Below are positions 1-10,550 of a DNA stretch of 64,000 nucleotides, in pieces. Position numbers and translations under genes: made by a program. The notes under the pieces were generated by a model. It made no database searches. It was not told the origin of the DNA and saw nothing but the letters and a program-made list of their open reading frames with translations. The stretch covers positions 8,861,149 to 8,925,148 of the forward strand of contig OZ025287.1 of assembly GCA_964019165.1 (NCBI GenBank). The letters are read 5' to 3'. The first letter of the stretch is position 1. Each line of letters begins with the position of its first letter. Source of the stretch: Mastigias papua (taxonomy: Eukaryota; Cnidaria; Scyphozoa; Rhizostomeae; Mastigiidae).

Positions 1-170
1 ACCATAGGCCACGGGTTTTCTAATGATAATAATAATAATAATTTTTTTAAAACATCTTCATTCTTTTATAAGGATTAAACTACAATTGTACACCTCACTA
101 ATAACAGGCAGTGTAAAATTGGCTGTTTCAACATTGGTAGATAATGTGTTAACAATAAAACAGGTGAATA
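1..170 (-). repeat. R2-like LINE 3' tail relic with (AAT)n
   Basis: The segment with (AAT)n, a T-run and cctcactaa...aggcagtgtaaaattggctgt closely resembles 52868-53040, which is the tail of an R2-like LINE on the minus strand. No coding part remains here. Confidence 0.5.
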
Positions 171-294
171 GAATAAACAATGGTGAATAGGTGCCAAGTG
201 GCCAATCATTCCGCTAACGGGACACATTACTCATCATGTTACGTGTATCCGCATCTGGCTATATGTTTCGGTTCAACTATCGGTCGTCATTCAA

Positions 295-390
295 CATTTT
301 ATATTCTGAAGAGTGTCGGATAAAAAACTCCCAGTATGTCCAAAAAATGTTGCCGCCTTTTTCGTGTTGTAGTGAATCTCTTTATGACTA
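295..390. repeat. Dispersed repeat shared with 54438-54533
   Basis: The stretch around attctgaagagtgtcgg and cctttttcgtgttgtagtga recurs with small changes at 54438-54533, so it is a dispersed repeat of unknown class. The remainder of 171-778 contains nothing I can identify; the reading frames there have no family resemblance. Confidence 0.45.
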
Positions 391-778
391 CTTCAAATTG
401 CACAAACCAATTGTAACATCAATCAATCGTGGAGCACAAAACAGAACAGAAATTCCAATCCAGTTTATAAGATTCGGAAGTATATAATTATGGAGTGGAC
501 AACAAACGACTTACTGACAATGTACAAACTGCAAAATAATAACAGGCTAGAAGTATTTAAAAAAAACTTAGTCTTTTCTGCATCCCACTTAATAAAGATG
601 AACCCATCTTGCGTACATGAAGCTATTATCCGACTTATAGAAATGTCCGAATTGTTAGACGACTGCCATAAATAGATGCCATTGTACAACAATCTAAAAT
701 ATGCTCTTCGTGTACTTTGCACAATATTGATTGTACTGCAAGGGAAGACTACGTGTTAATACTGAAAATAAAACTTAC

Positions 779-934
779 GGCCACTCGACTGCGCTTTGGT
801 TTATCAAGGAGATACAATCCCCATAGTTCATCTTTAACATAGCCACCAATATCAACGTCATACTTGTCCAACAAATGTTTGAACGTATATAACACAGTTG
901 ACATTTTTATCGAGAACGTTATCGCATGAAAGGC
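779..934 (-). CDS. TRPM-like gene exon 12: melastatin homology repeat
   Basis: 156 nt, 52 codons (449-500), acceptor cttatgtttcag, donor GCC|GTAAGT, phase 0 at both ends. The stretch FKHLLDKYDVDIGGYVKDEL followed by WGLY matches the TRPM ankyrin-like pattern F-V-x-L-hydrophobic-L-E-x-G-V-x-hydrophobic-x-x-F-V-T-x-x-x-L-x-x-L-Y. The next exons should lie to the left of the window. Confidence 0.72.
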
Positions 935-994
935 CTGAAACATAAGTTTGATGCTAATCACTGGTATTGAAGTTAATGTACATCAATTTACATA

Positions 995-1110
995 CACACG
1001 CACGCACGCACGAACGAACGAACGCACGAACGCACGAACGCACGAACGCACGCACGCACGCACGCACACAAACACACACATACATACACACAACACACAC
1101 ATAATATACA
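995..1110. repeat. (CGCA)n/(CGAA)n/(CA)n microsatellite
   Basis: Runs of cgca and cgaa tetramers change into a CA-rich tract and then into the (TA)n tract. Simple sequence; the long reading frames across it are artefacts. Confidence 0.95.
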
Positions 1111-1121
1111 TACATATATAA

Positions 1122-1351
<230 letters not shown>

Positions 1352-1431
1352 CAGACCAAGGGCTTTTATTCGAAGAGTCCAACAGATTCATTAAAAGACT
1401 GGCATGAGCCGGATCGAATTTAGTTCCTGTA

Positions 1432-1467
1432 TATTATATATATATATATATATATCTATATATATAA

Positions 1468-1552
<85 letters not shown>
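1432..1552. repeat. (TA)n microsatellite, left of palindrome
   Basis: TA tract between the left inverted-repeat arm and the left hammerhead arm. Confidence 0.95.
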
Positions 1553-1554
<2 letters not shown>

Positions 1555-1583
1555 AATAATAATAAAAGTTATACCATACTGTC

Positions 1584-1625
1584 ATACGCGACTGTCAGTT
1601 TCATGTTTCCAATCTTCAGGCGTAT
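1584..1625 (-). ncRNA. Hammerhead ribozyme motif, type I, PLE-associated (left arm)
   Basis: Read on the minus strand: stem I strand atacgc, core CTGAAGA, short stem II with GAAA loop, GAA, stem III ACT-GAC-AGT, cleavage C (position 1590), stem I strand gcgtat. Stem I is 6 bp and stem III 3 bp, and the core fits CUGANGA...GAAA...NUH. Stem II is weak: two pairs plus a U-U mismatch. Hammerheads are known in PLE terminal repeats, which supports the call. Its mirror copy at 1628-1669 has a compensatory stem III change. Confidence 0.65.
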
Positions 1626-1627
1626 CG

Positions 1628-1669
1628 ATACGCCTGAAAATTGGAAACATGAAACCGACGGTCGCGTAT
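1628..1669 (+). ncRNA. Hammerhead ribozyme motif, right arm (core probably inactivated)
   Basis: Same layout on the plus strand: stem I atacgc/gcgtat, stem III ACC-GAC-GGT, cleavage C at 1663. The core reads CTGAAAA, so the invariant G8 is A, which should abolish cleavage. Stem III differs from the left arm at two paired positions (T-A becomes C-G), keeping the helix. The two motifs meet at the palindrome centre between 1626 and 1627. Confidence 0.55.
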
Positions 1670-1777
1670 GACAGTATGGTATAACTTTTATAACTTTTAT
1701 TATTATTCTAATAACGCTCCATTCAATTGTCGAGCACTTTAGTGTTGTAAAAGATGTAGTTGAGGTATCGCCTCTCG

Positions 1778-1999
<222 letters not shown>

Positions 2000-2082
2000 C
2001 AGGAACTAAATTCGATCCGGCTCATGCCAATCTTTTAATGAATCTGTTGGACTCTTCGAATAAAAGCCCTTGGTCTGGGTAA

Positions 2083-2940
2083 TATTTATAAACGATGCAT
2101 CCCTCATCTGCACACATGGGAAGAAAATCTGGAAGAGTTCATAAACTATTTTAACAGTAGCCATCGTAACATTAAATTTACTAATGAATATTCTAGAGAA
2201 GCCCTACATTTCTTAGATATCAGTGCCATTGTAGAGGAGGGAGAGTCCTTAAGACAAATCTATTTTGCAAGCCCCTGATACCCATCAGTACTTGCTCAAG
2301 AAATCTTGTCACCCATAGCATAACAATAGCCATTCCCTTTAATCTGGCACTAAGAATACGTTATGTTCAGATGATTTCATATTACAAGGTAGGTTAACGG
2401 AAATAACGGGACGGTGTAAAGGGAGTGGGGTATGAGGAGTCCTTTTATACCGCAGCATGTAGAAAGAGCTCGATGCTTGGACAGAGAAGTTCTTGTTAGT
2501 TGTAGAGATAAACAGAAAGACACAGGTAAAGAGAGTAGGGTTCCATTGGTCACAACGTACCATCCAGTGCTTTCCTCCATTATGGCAGTGGCACAAAAAT
2601 TACACGCTATGCCCACAACCTCTGGGGAGCATGGGAAAGCTTTTCCTGAGCCGCCCTGTATAGCGTTAAGGAAGTGCGAAAAAGTTAAAGAGATATTGGT
2701 TAGGTCAAAGCTATGTAATGGGGATAGTGGGGTTTGGGATATTAGGGGATATACTCTGTGTGATAAGTCAAGTCTGTGCAGTTGTATGTAGTATCGATAC
2801 GTCACCGCAGATTCCTTGAGGATGCTACAGTTATCATCATAGATAGGCTTAATGAGAATGGGTGGTAAAGGGAAAGTTTCGTTCCACATGGCCTCGACAT
2901 TAGGCAAGTAGATACGTAGGGTTATTAGTGAATCTTCCAC
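2083..2940 (+). pseudogene. Penelope-like element A: RT thumb and GIY-YIG remnants
   Basis: Frame pieces match PLE reverse transcriptase downstream of the catalytic motif: THTWEENLEEFINYFNSSHR-type sequence (2090-2190), then DTHQYLLKKSCHP and LCSDDFILQGRLTE (2275-2400), then RVPLVTTYHPVLSSIM (2537-2585) and ALRKCEKVKEILVRSKLCN (2660-2720). Near 2820-2900, VIIIDRLNENGW and RESF followed by GLDIRQ is the tail of the GIY-YIG endonuclease domain with a deletion. Several stops and shifts separate the pieces. The element resembles PLE D at 62 kb, probably the same family. Confidence 0.8.
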
Positions 2941-3695
2941 TTTTATTGTAGTTTCCCTGATGGAAATTCTTATTTTTGAATTATCATTATCATTATTTTC
3001 ATTTCAATTTTTATTCATACATTCATGTATCTATTCATTTTACTGCTTACAGCGCTATCCTGTTTGTCAGTTACTTCCTCTTGCGTTTACCTACAGTGCA
3101 TGAGCAGGAGGGTTGGCCGGTATCATCTACGGTGAATTAACTGTCCACATATATCATTAGCATTCATTTTTATGCTGCCTATGAAAACCGATGATAGCAA
3201 TCAGAATTTGGTAGCTAAATTAGCAAAATCGGAGTGTTGTCCCGGAGACTACAATGCAGATGGTATGCTCAACAATAATATGATATGAAAATGAGCCTTT
3301 AAACTTGAATGAATCCCTTAAATACAAAATGTTCAATATAAGATAGAAACCAGGTAGTATCCTAGCAAAGATAGGGGTATTAGGTTCGTAACCTCCCGCG
3401 GATAGTTGTACTAAAAGGTATATATTTGTGACGTAAATGCTAACTATTAGTATTGTTTTGTTGATAGAACTGTGTTGAAAGTGGTTAGATGGCAGATAGA
3501 TTGAACACTCTGAAGCGAAAGATTGAATAATAAGATTGAAGGTATTAAAAATCGAAAGTTTTAATATAGGGTGCTTTCGTGAGACTTCACAGGTACGTTA
3601 ATTTTGCATGTCCACCATGGTGGAGGACAACTTGGAGAACAGAGCTATGGTCGATTCATACGTAAGAGAACGTTGACTCTTCCAGTAATAGGGCG
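2941..3695. other. Intron sequence, nothing recognised
   Basis: No coding pattern, terminal repeat or structured RNA is apparent. It may contain the 5' untranslated part of the THAP/DDE transposon, but I see no matching terminal inverted repeat. Confidence 0.4.
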
Positions 3696-5345
3696 TTGGT
3701 ATGGTCATCATATCAGTCAAAGTCTAACATCGAAAAGGAAAAGGTAAACTTTTGTGCCGTGAGTGGCTGTTCTAATAGCTCAAACAGGGAAAAGAATAAG
3801 AACTTTTATCGCATACCAAAGATTCTTCTGCATTATGACGAAGAATTGCGTGCAATCCCGGATGCAAGAAGGAAAGAATGGATTACAGTGATCAATTGGA
3901 AAGATACAGATTTACCTGCCTCATATCATTGTGTGTGCTCAGATCAATTTATATCAGGTACTATTTGTGATTTGTCGGAAATGTTTGATATCTTGTATTC
4001 GTGGCCAAACAAAAGCTCAATTATTTCTAATTGTTTTGAATTATAAAATACTGCCATTTTGATTTTATCTTTTAAATAGCTCTCTTTGTTGTTAAGCCTT
4101 AAGTGATCATTACTGTATCATTATAGTACTACAGTAGATACACAATAAACATATATTATAGGTAAGCAATCTGCTCTTCATGAGAGAGACAGCCCAGACT
4201 GGAAACCTACGTTGAATCTTGGTCACATTAACTTTAAGCCAGTAACTAGCAAATACTTGGACAGGTATAATAGAAGTCAATCAAGAATGAAGCGAAAGAG
4301 GGGTTGTATTCCAGAAGAAGAATTCAGTATCCCAACTACAAACAAGATGACCAATACTATTCAGGAGGATAATTTTTCTCCGTCTCCAGTTCACACAGAG
4401 GAAAATGCAGTTAAGGACTTGGAATGCCAGACAGATATGTCCAGTGCAGACATTAATATAGAAATAAAGGAATTGATAGGAAAATACTACTTTTGGCAAA
4501 GAAGCTTTCTTTGATTCAGATGAAAAAGTACCCCTGCATACAGGGCTGCCACACCAGAAGTTACTAAAATATTGCTTACATTTTGTACACCAGTGATGCA
4601 CGCAAGTGCAAATGCTGTCCTTACCCCACTTAACGAAATGATCCTTACACTTTGCAGACTTCGCCTGAATCTTACTGTAAAATATCTTGCTTACAGATTT
4701 TATATATCATCAGCAAAAGTTTCAAAAGCATTTCAAAAGTGGATAGATATTTTATCCTACAGACTTAAAAATGATAAAAGGCCTGAAGGAGATGAACATA
4801 TAGAAACCACACTTATATGTTTCCGCAGAGTATTTCAAACTTAAGTTGCAGTTATAGTTGATTGTTTTGAAAGCCCGAGCCCAGATATGGTCCTACAAGT
4901 ACCACAATACTGTGAAGTTTCTCTTTGGCATCTGCCTTCAAGGTGTTATCTCCTTTATTTCAAAAGCTTGGAATGGTACAGCAAGTGACAAGTATGTCAC
5001 GGAAAATTGCAAATTGAACCCACTGCCTGGGGATATCATCTTAGCTGACCGTGGTGTTGACATAGGGAATCAGTTGGGCTCTACAATGCTGAAGTGAAAC
5101 TTGCTGCTTTCACAACACGCAAGGAATATCTATCTCCTATGGATGTTGAAAGACGCAGACAAATTGGTTCAGTTAGCAATTCACGTGGAAAGAATAATCA
5201 GCTTGTTACGAAAACAAGTACAGTATTCTACAACCAACACTTCCAATAGATTATCTGATAAGAAGAGATGAAAATTTCTGTACCATTGACAAAATTGTTT
5301 CTGCTGCACTGTGTAACTGGTGACCATCAGTATTACCTTTTGAGT
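3696..5345 (+). pseudogene. THAP-DDE transposase pseudogene (DDE_Tnp_4 type)
   Basis: A first exon (about 3696-3955) encodes a THAP zinc finger: FCAVSGCSNSS ... FYRIPK ... HCVCSDQFISG. A donor GTACTA follows, and after ttatag the frame continues KQSALHERDSPDWKPTLNLGH (4162-4225), the conserved THAP tail. From 4570, LTLCRLRLNLTVKYLAYRFY is the helix-turn-helix. From 4880, [34 protein letters not shown] and GDIILADRG form the DDE core. RRDENFCTIDKIVSAALCNW (5262-5320) is its end. Stops and shifts between blocks show it is dead. The last zinc ligand, normally His, is Gln (SDQF). The resemblance is to IS4EU/Harbinger-like DDE_Tnp_4 transposases of aquatic invertebrates. Confidence 0.85.
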
Positions 5346-5535
5346 AAGGAAAGCTCGTAATGGATTTCTGGCCATTTGCTTTACTTATCAAGTAAATAAG
5401 ACCTAAGTTTCCAATCTCAAAATTAAGTTGATGGAAGTGCAGCTTCATAGACACCATTACTATATGCAAGTAATGCAATGAAAGGTGAATAAAAACTATG
5501 ATTTGCTTGCTAGAATGTGTAACGTAAACTTATCG

Positions 5536-6228
5536 TTATTTCCTGTTATTCATTTTGACTGTTTTTTTGCTTCTGAGCACTCTGGACAATGGCAGCTCCT
5601 TTGGTTGTCTCATGGATTGATACATTGTATCGATCACCCACACCCATGTTGGCGCAGTCAATGCTATATATGTCGGTACAGCGATTCCACTATCAATACA
5701 AAGGTATTTAGTCGTCTCACATTTTCTTTCACAGTGACAGAAAATGAGGCTAAGGCTTCTTAAGGGGCAGGCTTTACACTCATCTTTTTGGTCTCGTAAA
5801 ATACCAGCCATTGTTATTGTCCGATGACTGCAGCACAGGGCAGTTTTCCATGCAAAGTCCCCAAATCCTTGGTTGGTAATTTGCTCGCAATATATGTCGG
5901 TGAAGTGTATCTTTGCATCCTGGAAGAAGATTTGCATTAATCTTGAACTCTTTTGAGCAATGCATCTTGTACCTCAAATCATTCACCAAGTTTGGATACT
6001 TGAAACCGTACATGATGCATAAAAAATTCTCCACTCTTACCAGAAATCGTCGAATACGGTCTATGAACGTCCGAACTGTTGAAAACTATTTCTGTAGCTA
6101 TCATCTATGCAAATGGTTTTCAAAGGTCCAACTTTTCCCTTCTCAGCGAAAGCGCAGACAGAATCGCAGCCATTAAATGTATGAAGTGAATCTAATGCCT
6201 AACAAATTTCATTGACAGTTTGCTTCAT
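5536..6228 (-). pseudogene. C-terminal half of a multicopy gene of unnamed family (split by LINEs)
   Basis: Read on the minus strand from 6228: VNEIC, stop, ALDSLHTFNGCDSVCAFAEK, matching the family's A-L-x-G-x-H-A-F-T-G-C-D-x-V-x-A-F; then CIMYGF ... VNDLRYKMHCSK ... LLPGCKDTLHRHILRANYQ and PRIWGLCMENCP, then a Cys-rich end LSLIFCHCERKC. I recognise this as a repetitive uncharacterised protein family of marine invertebrates (L-R-A-N-Y-Q-x-x-I-W signature) but know no function. Stops and frameshifts show it is broken. The N-terminal half is at 8771-10349. Confidence 0.7.
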
Positions 6229-6235
6229 GACGAGG

Positions 6236-8400
6236 GCAGATATAATATAATAATAATATATTATAATAAATTATTTATTTCTTCTTCTTTTATATGCCTC
6301 TTCATGAATGAAGGTTGGCCTCTTTCAGGTACTTTCTCCATTCCCCTCTGTTTTCTGCATTTTCTTTTAGTGTCTTAAATTCCTTGATCCCTGTTACAGA
6401 TTGTCCTATTTCATGCCACCTCATTCTTTTCCTTCCTCTTACTTTGCTTTTTAGTGTTATTTCTGTTTCTATCATGTCTTTTAGTTATTTTCCAGCTGAG
6501 CCCCGCAGAATATGCCCTAAGTATCTGAATCTTCTCTCCTTAATTTTGACTCTGAGTGTTAGGCCTGCCATTTTCATTCTATTTCTCACTTCTTCATTAG
6601 TTTTCTTCTCAGTCCAGCTTATTTTTAACAATCTTCTTAGAGCCCAGTGTTCAAAAGCATCCACTTCTCTTTGTATTTTCTTTGTCTCTGGCCACATTTC
6701 TGATCCATACCTAATTAATGGGTGAATCATTGTCTCTACCATCCTTCTTTTAACTTTAAGACTAAGGTCACTTCTGAGCAGTGTCTTGTTGTGCCAGAAA
6801 GCTTGTTTTGCCATTGCTATTCTTCTTCTGAATTCTGTGGCTTCTTTGTTGTCATTTTGGAAGATAACCACCAGATATTCAAATAATGTCACACTTTTCA
6901 ATTCTTTTCCTTCAATAAATAGTGATGTTTCCTTTTCACCTGTTCTAGATACTTTCATTATCTTTGTTTTAGAAAAATTTATTTTTAATCCAAATTCCCT
7001 GCCCTTTTCCATTAATTCCTTGATAAGCTCTTCTAATTCTTGCTTTGAGTCACTGAGGATAGCAGTATCATCTGCATACATTATTCTGTTGATTGTTTGT
7101 CCTCCAATTTTTGTCCCTTTATTCTTTCCAAAATTGTTAAAAGCTTCTTCTGAATAGATATTATACAGAGTTGGGGACAAAATACAGCCTTGACGCACAC
7201 CTCTTGTGATGGAGATGATGGTTGAGGGATCTTGTCTTTTGTGTGCTGTCTGTGTTGCATAGAGATTCCTGATTATTCTGAGACATTTACTGCCAACTCC
7301 TTTATTCTCCAAGATTTCAAGCAATTTCCTGTGATACACTCTATCGAAAGCTTTTTCAAAGTCAACAAAGGCAACAAAAAGTGCTTGACTAAGGTCTATT
7401 TTATTGGAGCAGATTGTCTTAAGTGCTGTAACAGCCTCAATAGTTCCTCTGTTGGGCATGAAACCATACTGAAGAGGATTAATGTTTTTATTGAGTACAG
7501 GCTTTATTCTGTTTGCTATGACCTTCAGGAGAATTTTCATTGTGTGTGATGTTAAGGCAATTGTGCGATGTTCTTCACATTTCATTGTGTTGTTCTTTTT
7601 GGGCAATGTTATAATCTCACTCCTCTTAAAATCTTGGTTTATTTGTCCAGTTTCAAAAACATTTTGAATTATTTTTACTACTTTATCAATCAGAGTGTTG
7701 CCTCCTTTCTTTATCATTTCAACAGGTATTTGATCAGGTCCTCCTGCTTTATTGTTCCTCAATGAGTTCATTGCTTTCATTACTTCTTCCCTGCTAATTC
7801 TCTCTTCTTTCAAGCTTTCATCTTCATCAGCCTCCTGCACCTTATCACTCTTATACATCTCTTCAATATACTCTTTCCACCTTTTAGCCTGATCTCTTTG
7901 TGCTATAATTATGTCTCCTTCTCTTGACAGTAGTTTCTTATTGCTTTGAATTCTTGGTTTGTTGTTAAACTTCTTGATTCTTTGGTATATATCTCTAGTG
8001 TTGTTGCTCTCTTCTAGTGCTTGCATATAGTCACACTCCTCCATAATTTTTCTGTCTTTAGCTTCTCTGCATTTCCTTTGAATTTCACTTTTTAAGTTTT
8101 TGTAGATCTGTGAATTGGACAGCTTGTCTAGCTTGTTTCTTTTGTCAATTAAATCCAGAATTTCCTCTGTCATCCATGTTTTTCTAGCTTCTAACTTCTT
8201 CTTTCCCAATGTTTCCCTTGCTGTCTCTAGTATTGCTGACTTCACCTCTTGCCATTCTTCTGCATTTCTTATTTTACTTTCAATTTTCTCTTGGAATTTA
8301 TTCCTAATCTGCTCATCATTGAGTGGTTGGATATTATATCTAGGTAGCATTTTAGGCAATTATTTATTTACGGTTGGTAATTAAAGGGAAGATACCTAGC
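6236..8400 (-). mobile_element. RTE/BovB-like LINE, 5'-truncated
   Basis: A minus-strand non-LTR retrotransposon lacking its endonuclease. It consists of the long reverse transcriptase frame (8359-6485), a short C-terminal extension to a stop at 6302-6304, and an AT-rich tail (6240-6300). It lies inside the split unnamed gene. The LINE tail at 8440-8770 adjoins its 5' side. Confidence 0.85.
6485..8359 (-). CDS. LINE reverse transcriptase, 624 aa, lacking endonuclease
   Basis: Long open frame with the RT domain in order: NNKAGGPDQIPVEMIK (202-217), an LPKK block near 252, a YGF motif near 298, FVDFEKAFDRV (331-341), RGVRQGCILSPTLYN (386-400), catalytic YADD at 428-431, and the C-terminal RYLGHILR block. 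Gene lineage: RTE or the related clade often called endonuclease-reverse transcriptase in invertebrates. The N-terminal APE endonuclease (about 250 residues) is missing. An in-frame TAA right after SAGK cuts off about 65 codons that stay open to 6302 and contain the usual RGRKRMRW motif. Hence full activity is unlikely. It copies RNA into DNA in target-primed retrotransposition. Confidence 0.9.
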   Translation of the reverse strand: MPKMLPRYNIQPLNDEQIRNKFQEKIESKIRNAEEWQEVKSAILETARETLGKKKLEARKTWMTEEILDLIDKRNKLDKLSNSQIYKNLKSEIQRKCREAKDRKIMEECDYMQALEESNNTRDIYQRIKKFNNKPRIQSNKKLLSREGDIIIAQRDQAKRWKEYIEEMYKSDKVQEADEDESLKEERISREEVMKAMNSLRNNKAGGPDQIPVEMIKKGGNTLIDKVVKIIQNVFETGQINQDFKRSEIITLPKKNNTMKCEEHRTIALTSHTMKILLKVIANRIKPVLNKNINPLQYGFMPNRGTIEAVTALKTICSNKIDLSQALFVAFVDFEKAFDRVYHRKLLEILENKGVGSKCLRIIRNLYATQTAHKRQDPSTIISITRGVRQGCILSPTLYNIYSEEAFNNFGKNKGTKIGGQTINRIMYADDTAILSDSKQELEELIKELMEKGREFGLKINFSKTKIMKVSRTGEKETSLFIEGKELKSVTLFEYLVVIFQNDNKEATEFRRRIAMAKQAFWHNKTLLRSDLSLKVKRRMVETMIHPLIRYGSEMWPETKKIQREVDAFEHWALRRLLKISWTEKKTNEEVRNRMKMAGLTLRVKIKERRFRYLGHILRGSAGK

Positions 8401-8439
8401 AAAGCTAATTTAAACCAAGTATTAAATACATTAATATGA

Positions 8440-8770
8440 TATAAAATACAAATGCAAAGCCTTAGAAAATAAACTACAAGTACCCCTGATCTAAGGTATA
8501 TCTTTTGCAGAGTCTAAAGTTGAAGTCTAGACCCTTCCAAGTCCGTTTTTTTCTTTTGATTATTGAAAAATTTTCTAGTTTCTTTAAATTGTCTGGTAAT
8601 GCATCCCAAAGTCATTGGTTTAGAAATGATACAGATTCAATTCCGTGTGTCTTTGCTCTCACTTTTGGCAACTGCAGAGTACCCCACTTGTTAGATTATA
8701 GTTCTTAGTACTTCGAATAAAAATATCTTTCATAAAACTTGGATTCAGGTTTTCTTCGGTTTTAGGTAAA
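8440..8770 (-). pseudogene. Jockey/CR1-like LINE 3' end
   Basis: On the minus strand, broken frames give ENLNPSFMKDIF, a THGIESVSFL-type block, LWDALPDNLKKLE and a W-K-G-x-x-C-x-x-C-K-Y-like ending. This is the C-terminal tail of LINE polyproteins with the pattern F-M-K-x-I-F ... P-x-x-x-T-x-x-x-G-x-x-S-hydrophobic ... W-x-x-L-P. Only the terminal ~100 codons are left. It starts where the unnamed gene is interrupted. Confidence 0.7.
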
Positions 8771-10349
8771 TTTTAGGTTGCCGTTGTGGCGCAGTCAGAT
8801 TGCTAATTCTGGCCTTGCTTTTGAAACCAGTTTTAAGACAGATATTTGTATGGATCGGCATTGAGGCAGTAAGAGCTATCGTCAGAACGTTTATGTCTGC
8901 GGTATGTATAACGATTACTGCAAAGCCATGTTGCAGCAATATCTTTGGCATCCAAGAGCATTCGGGTGTCTGCTTCTTTTTTCCATTCAATCACAAGAAA
9001 CATTCAGTCACAGGTAAGATTAATGTCCTCTTATCATACGATGAATTCAGGAATTTTGCCCATTGTTTCAACGCGTTGCCTGGTAATAATGAAGTAAATC
9101 TCACCGAGGTACCTTTCTCTTTACGGTCTCTATCTGTATTATTGATGGCGTGGATTCTGTACATGCCACTTACTAAATCAATACGATTTGTCTGTGCACT
9201 CCTAATGACGCTTCTTAGCATGTCCGTAGCAAGATCATAAAAGGTTAGTAGGCTTGTGAAGATAAACTGTTGCCCTTGCATCAAAAAACTACAACACTGC
9301 AGATTGGCATGCTTTCCTCAGAAGTAACTCCTTTTGATGAAGAAGAACGGCGTTGTTTGTCTTTTGCAAGTTTCCAAATGTGTCTGCTAGAAACCAAGGG
9401 ATTGGGCCAAAAAGGAAGCATGATATCTTCTTTGGGTTTACGGCTCTCTTTTGGGCAATTATTGCCATCCGTGAAAACAGTGCCTTGCATGTGTTGAGTG
9501 AAATAGTTTTGAACTTGATTTTCAAGAGAACTTTCGTCGGGATGCCTGCAAATGCCTTAAGTTCCAGCTTCTGTAAGGTGCAACAGAAATAGACTGACTT
9601 TTCCTTTTGACAATCGCTTTTTGTCAAATGCATTATAGCTACTGTTCCCTTTTCCTTGGCAAGAGTGAGGTCAGCTTCTACTTCTTTCGCTGCCTTCAAG
9701 CCGACTGACAAACTGATCTAATCTTTACCCTCGAAAAGGTTAGGAAAAGCATTGCTAACAGCATTGACTATAGGTTTAACACCTGCTTCATCTTCTAGCA
9801 TCCTTTTCTTTTCTTATTCATCATGAACTTTTGAAGAAGATTGTAGCTTTAGGACACCTTTTTGTTCAAGTTTCTTCTGCAAGAAACGTTTCTACTTCTG
9901 TTCAATGTCCATCAGCATACTGCTACATATCTCTTACTAAATCCTGCTTGAACACCTAGTGTTTTTGTGCCTCATTTGATAGTATTTTCACATCTGCCTC
10001 GTTACTTTCAGATGTATTGTACTTCGAAATTTGAATAATGAAATGTTCTTTCGAAAACTCCTAGTAGCATCTGGGCGATCATTTCAAGGTTGAACATATC
10101 TGCAAGATATAGTGAAAGGCAGTGTGCATAGATATACCTGTCATAGGCGAAAGCTCATTTCATAATTTCATACGATGCATGGAGATGAAGGTGCCAGATA
10201 TCTGTCCGTTTTCCAACTATCAGGTAAATTGCATCGTTTGTATCCAAGAAAGACATCCAGAACCTACATAAGCTGATTGAAGATTTCTGTATGGTGATCT
10301 TAAACAGCTCGAACTGTGCTGACAGTTTGAGAAAATAATCATTTGTCAT
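8771..10349 (-). pseudogene. N-terminal half of the split multicopy gene of unnamed family
   Basis: Minus-strand pieces in order: FWMSFLDTNDAIYLIVGKRT and DIWHLHLHASYEIM, stop, AFAYDRYIYAHCLSLYLADM (10283-10090), matching the family's R-T-G-x-W-x-x-H-L and A-Y-D-R-x-x-Y-A-R-Y-L-P block; VGLKAAKEVEADLTLAKEKG (9705-9650); FGPIPWFLADTFGNLQKTN (9430-9370); RIDLVSGMYRI and SLLPGNALKQWAKFLNSS (9190-9040); and VIHTADINVLTIALTASMP to KARISNL (8930-8790). It continues without a large gap in the piece at 6228-5536. Function unknown; stops and shifts are frequent. Confidence 0.7.
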
Positions 10350-10432
10350 GACCTCTTCATAAGAGTTAAAGAGTGGTTGATTTTTATTGGGCGACTATTT
10401 ATCTTTCTAAAACAAATGGGGATGAAATGTAT

Positions 10433-10550
<118 letters not shown>

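Noticed and set aside
236..487. 83-codon plus-strand frame with a standard ATG
   Set aside because: Part of it is a dispersed repeat also found near 54.4 kb; no splice context or family resemblance.
9353..9592. Plus-strand frames at 8.8-9.6 kb
   Set aside because: They oppose the minus-strand unnamed gene family, whose motifs (FGPIPW, GNALKQW) are clear.
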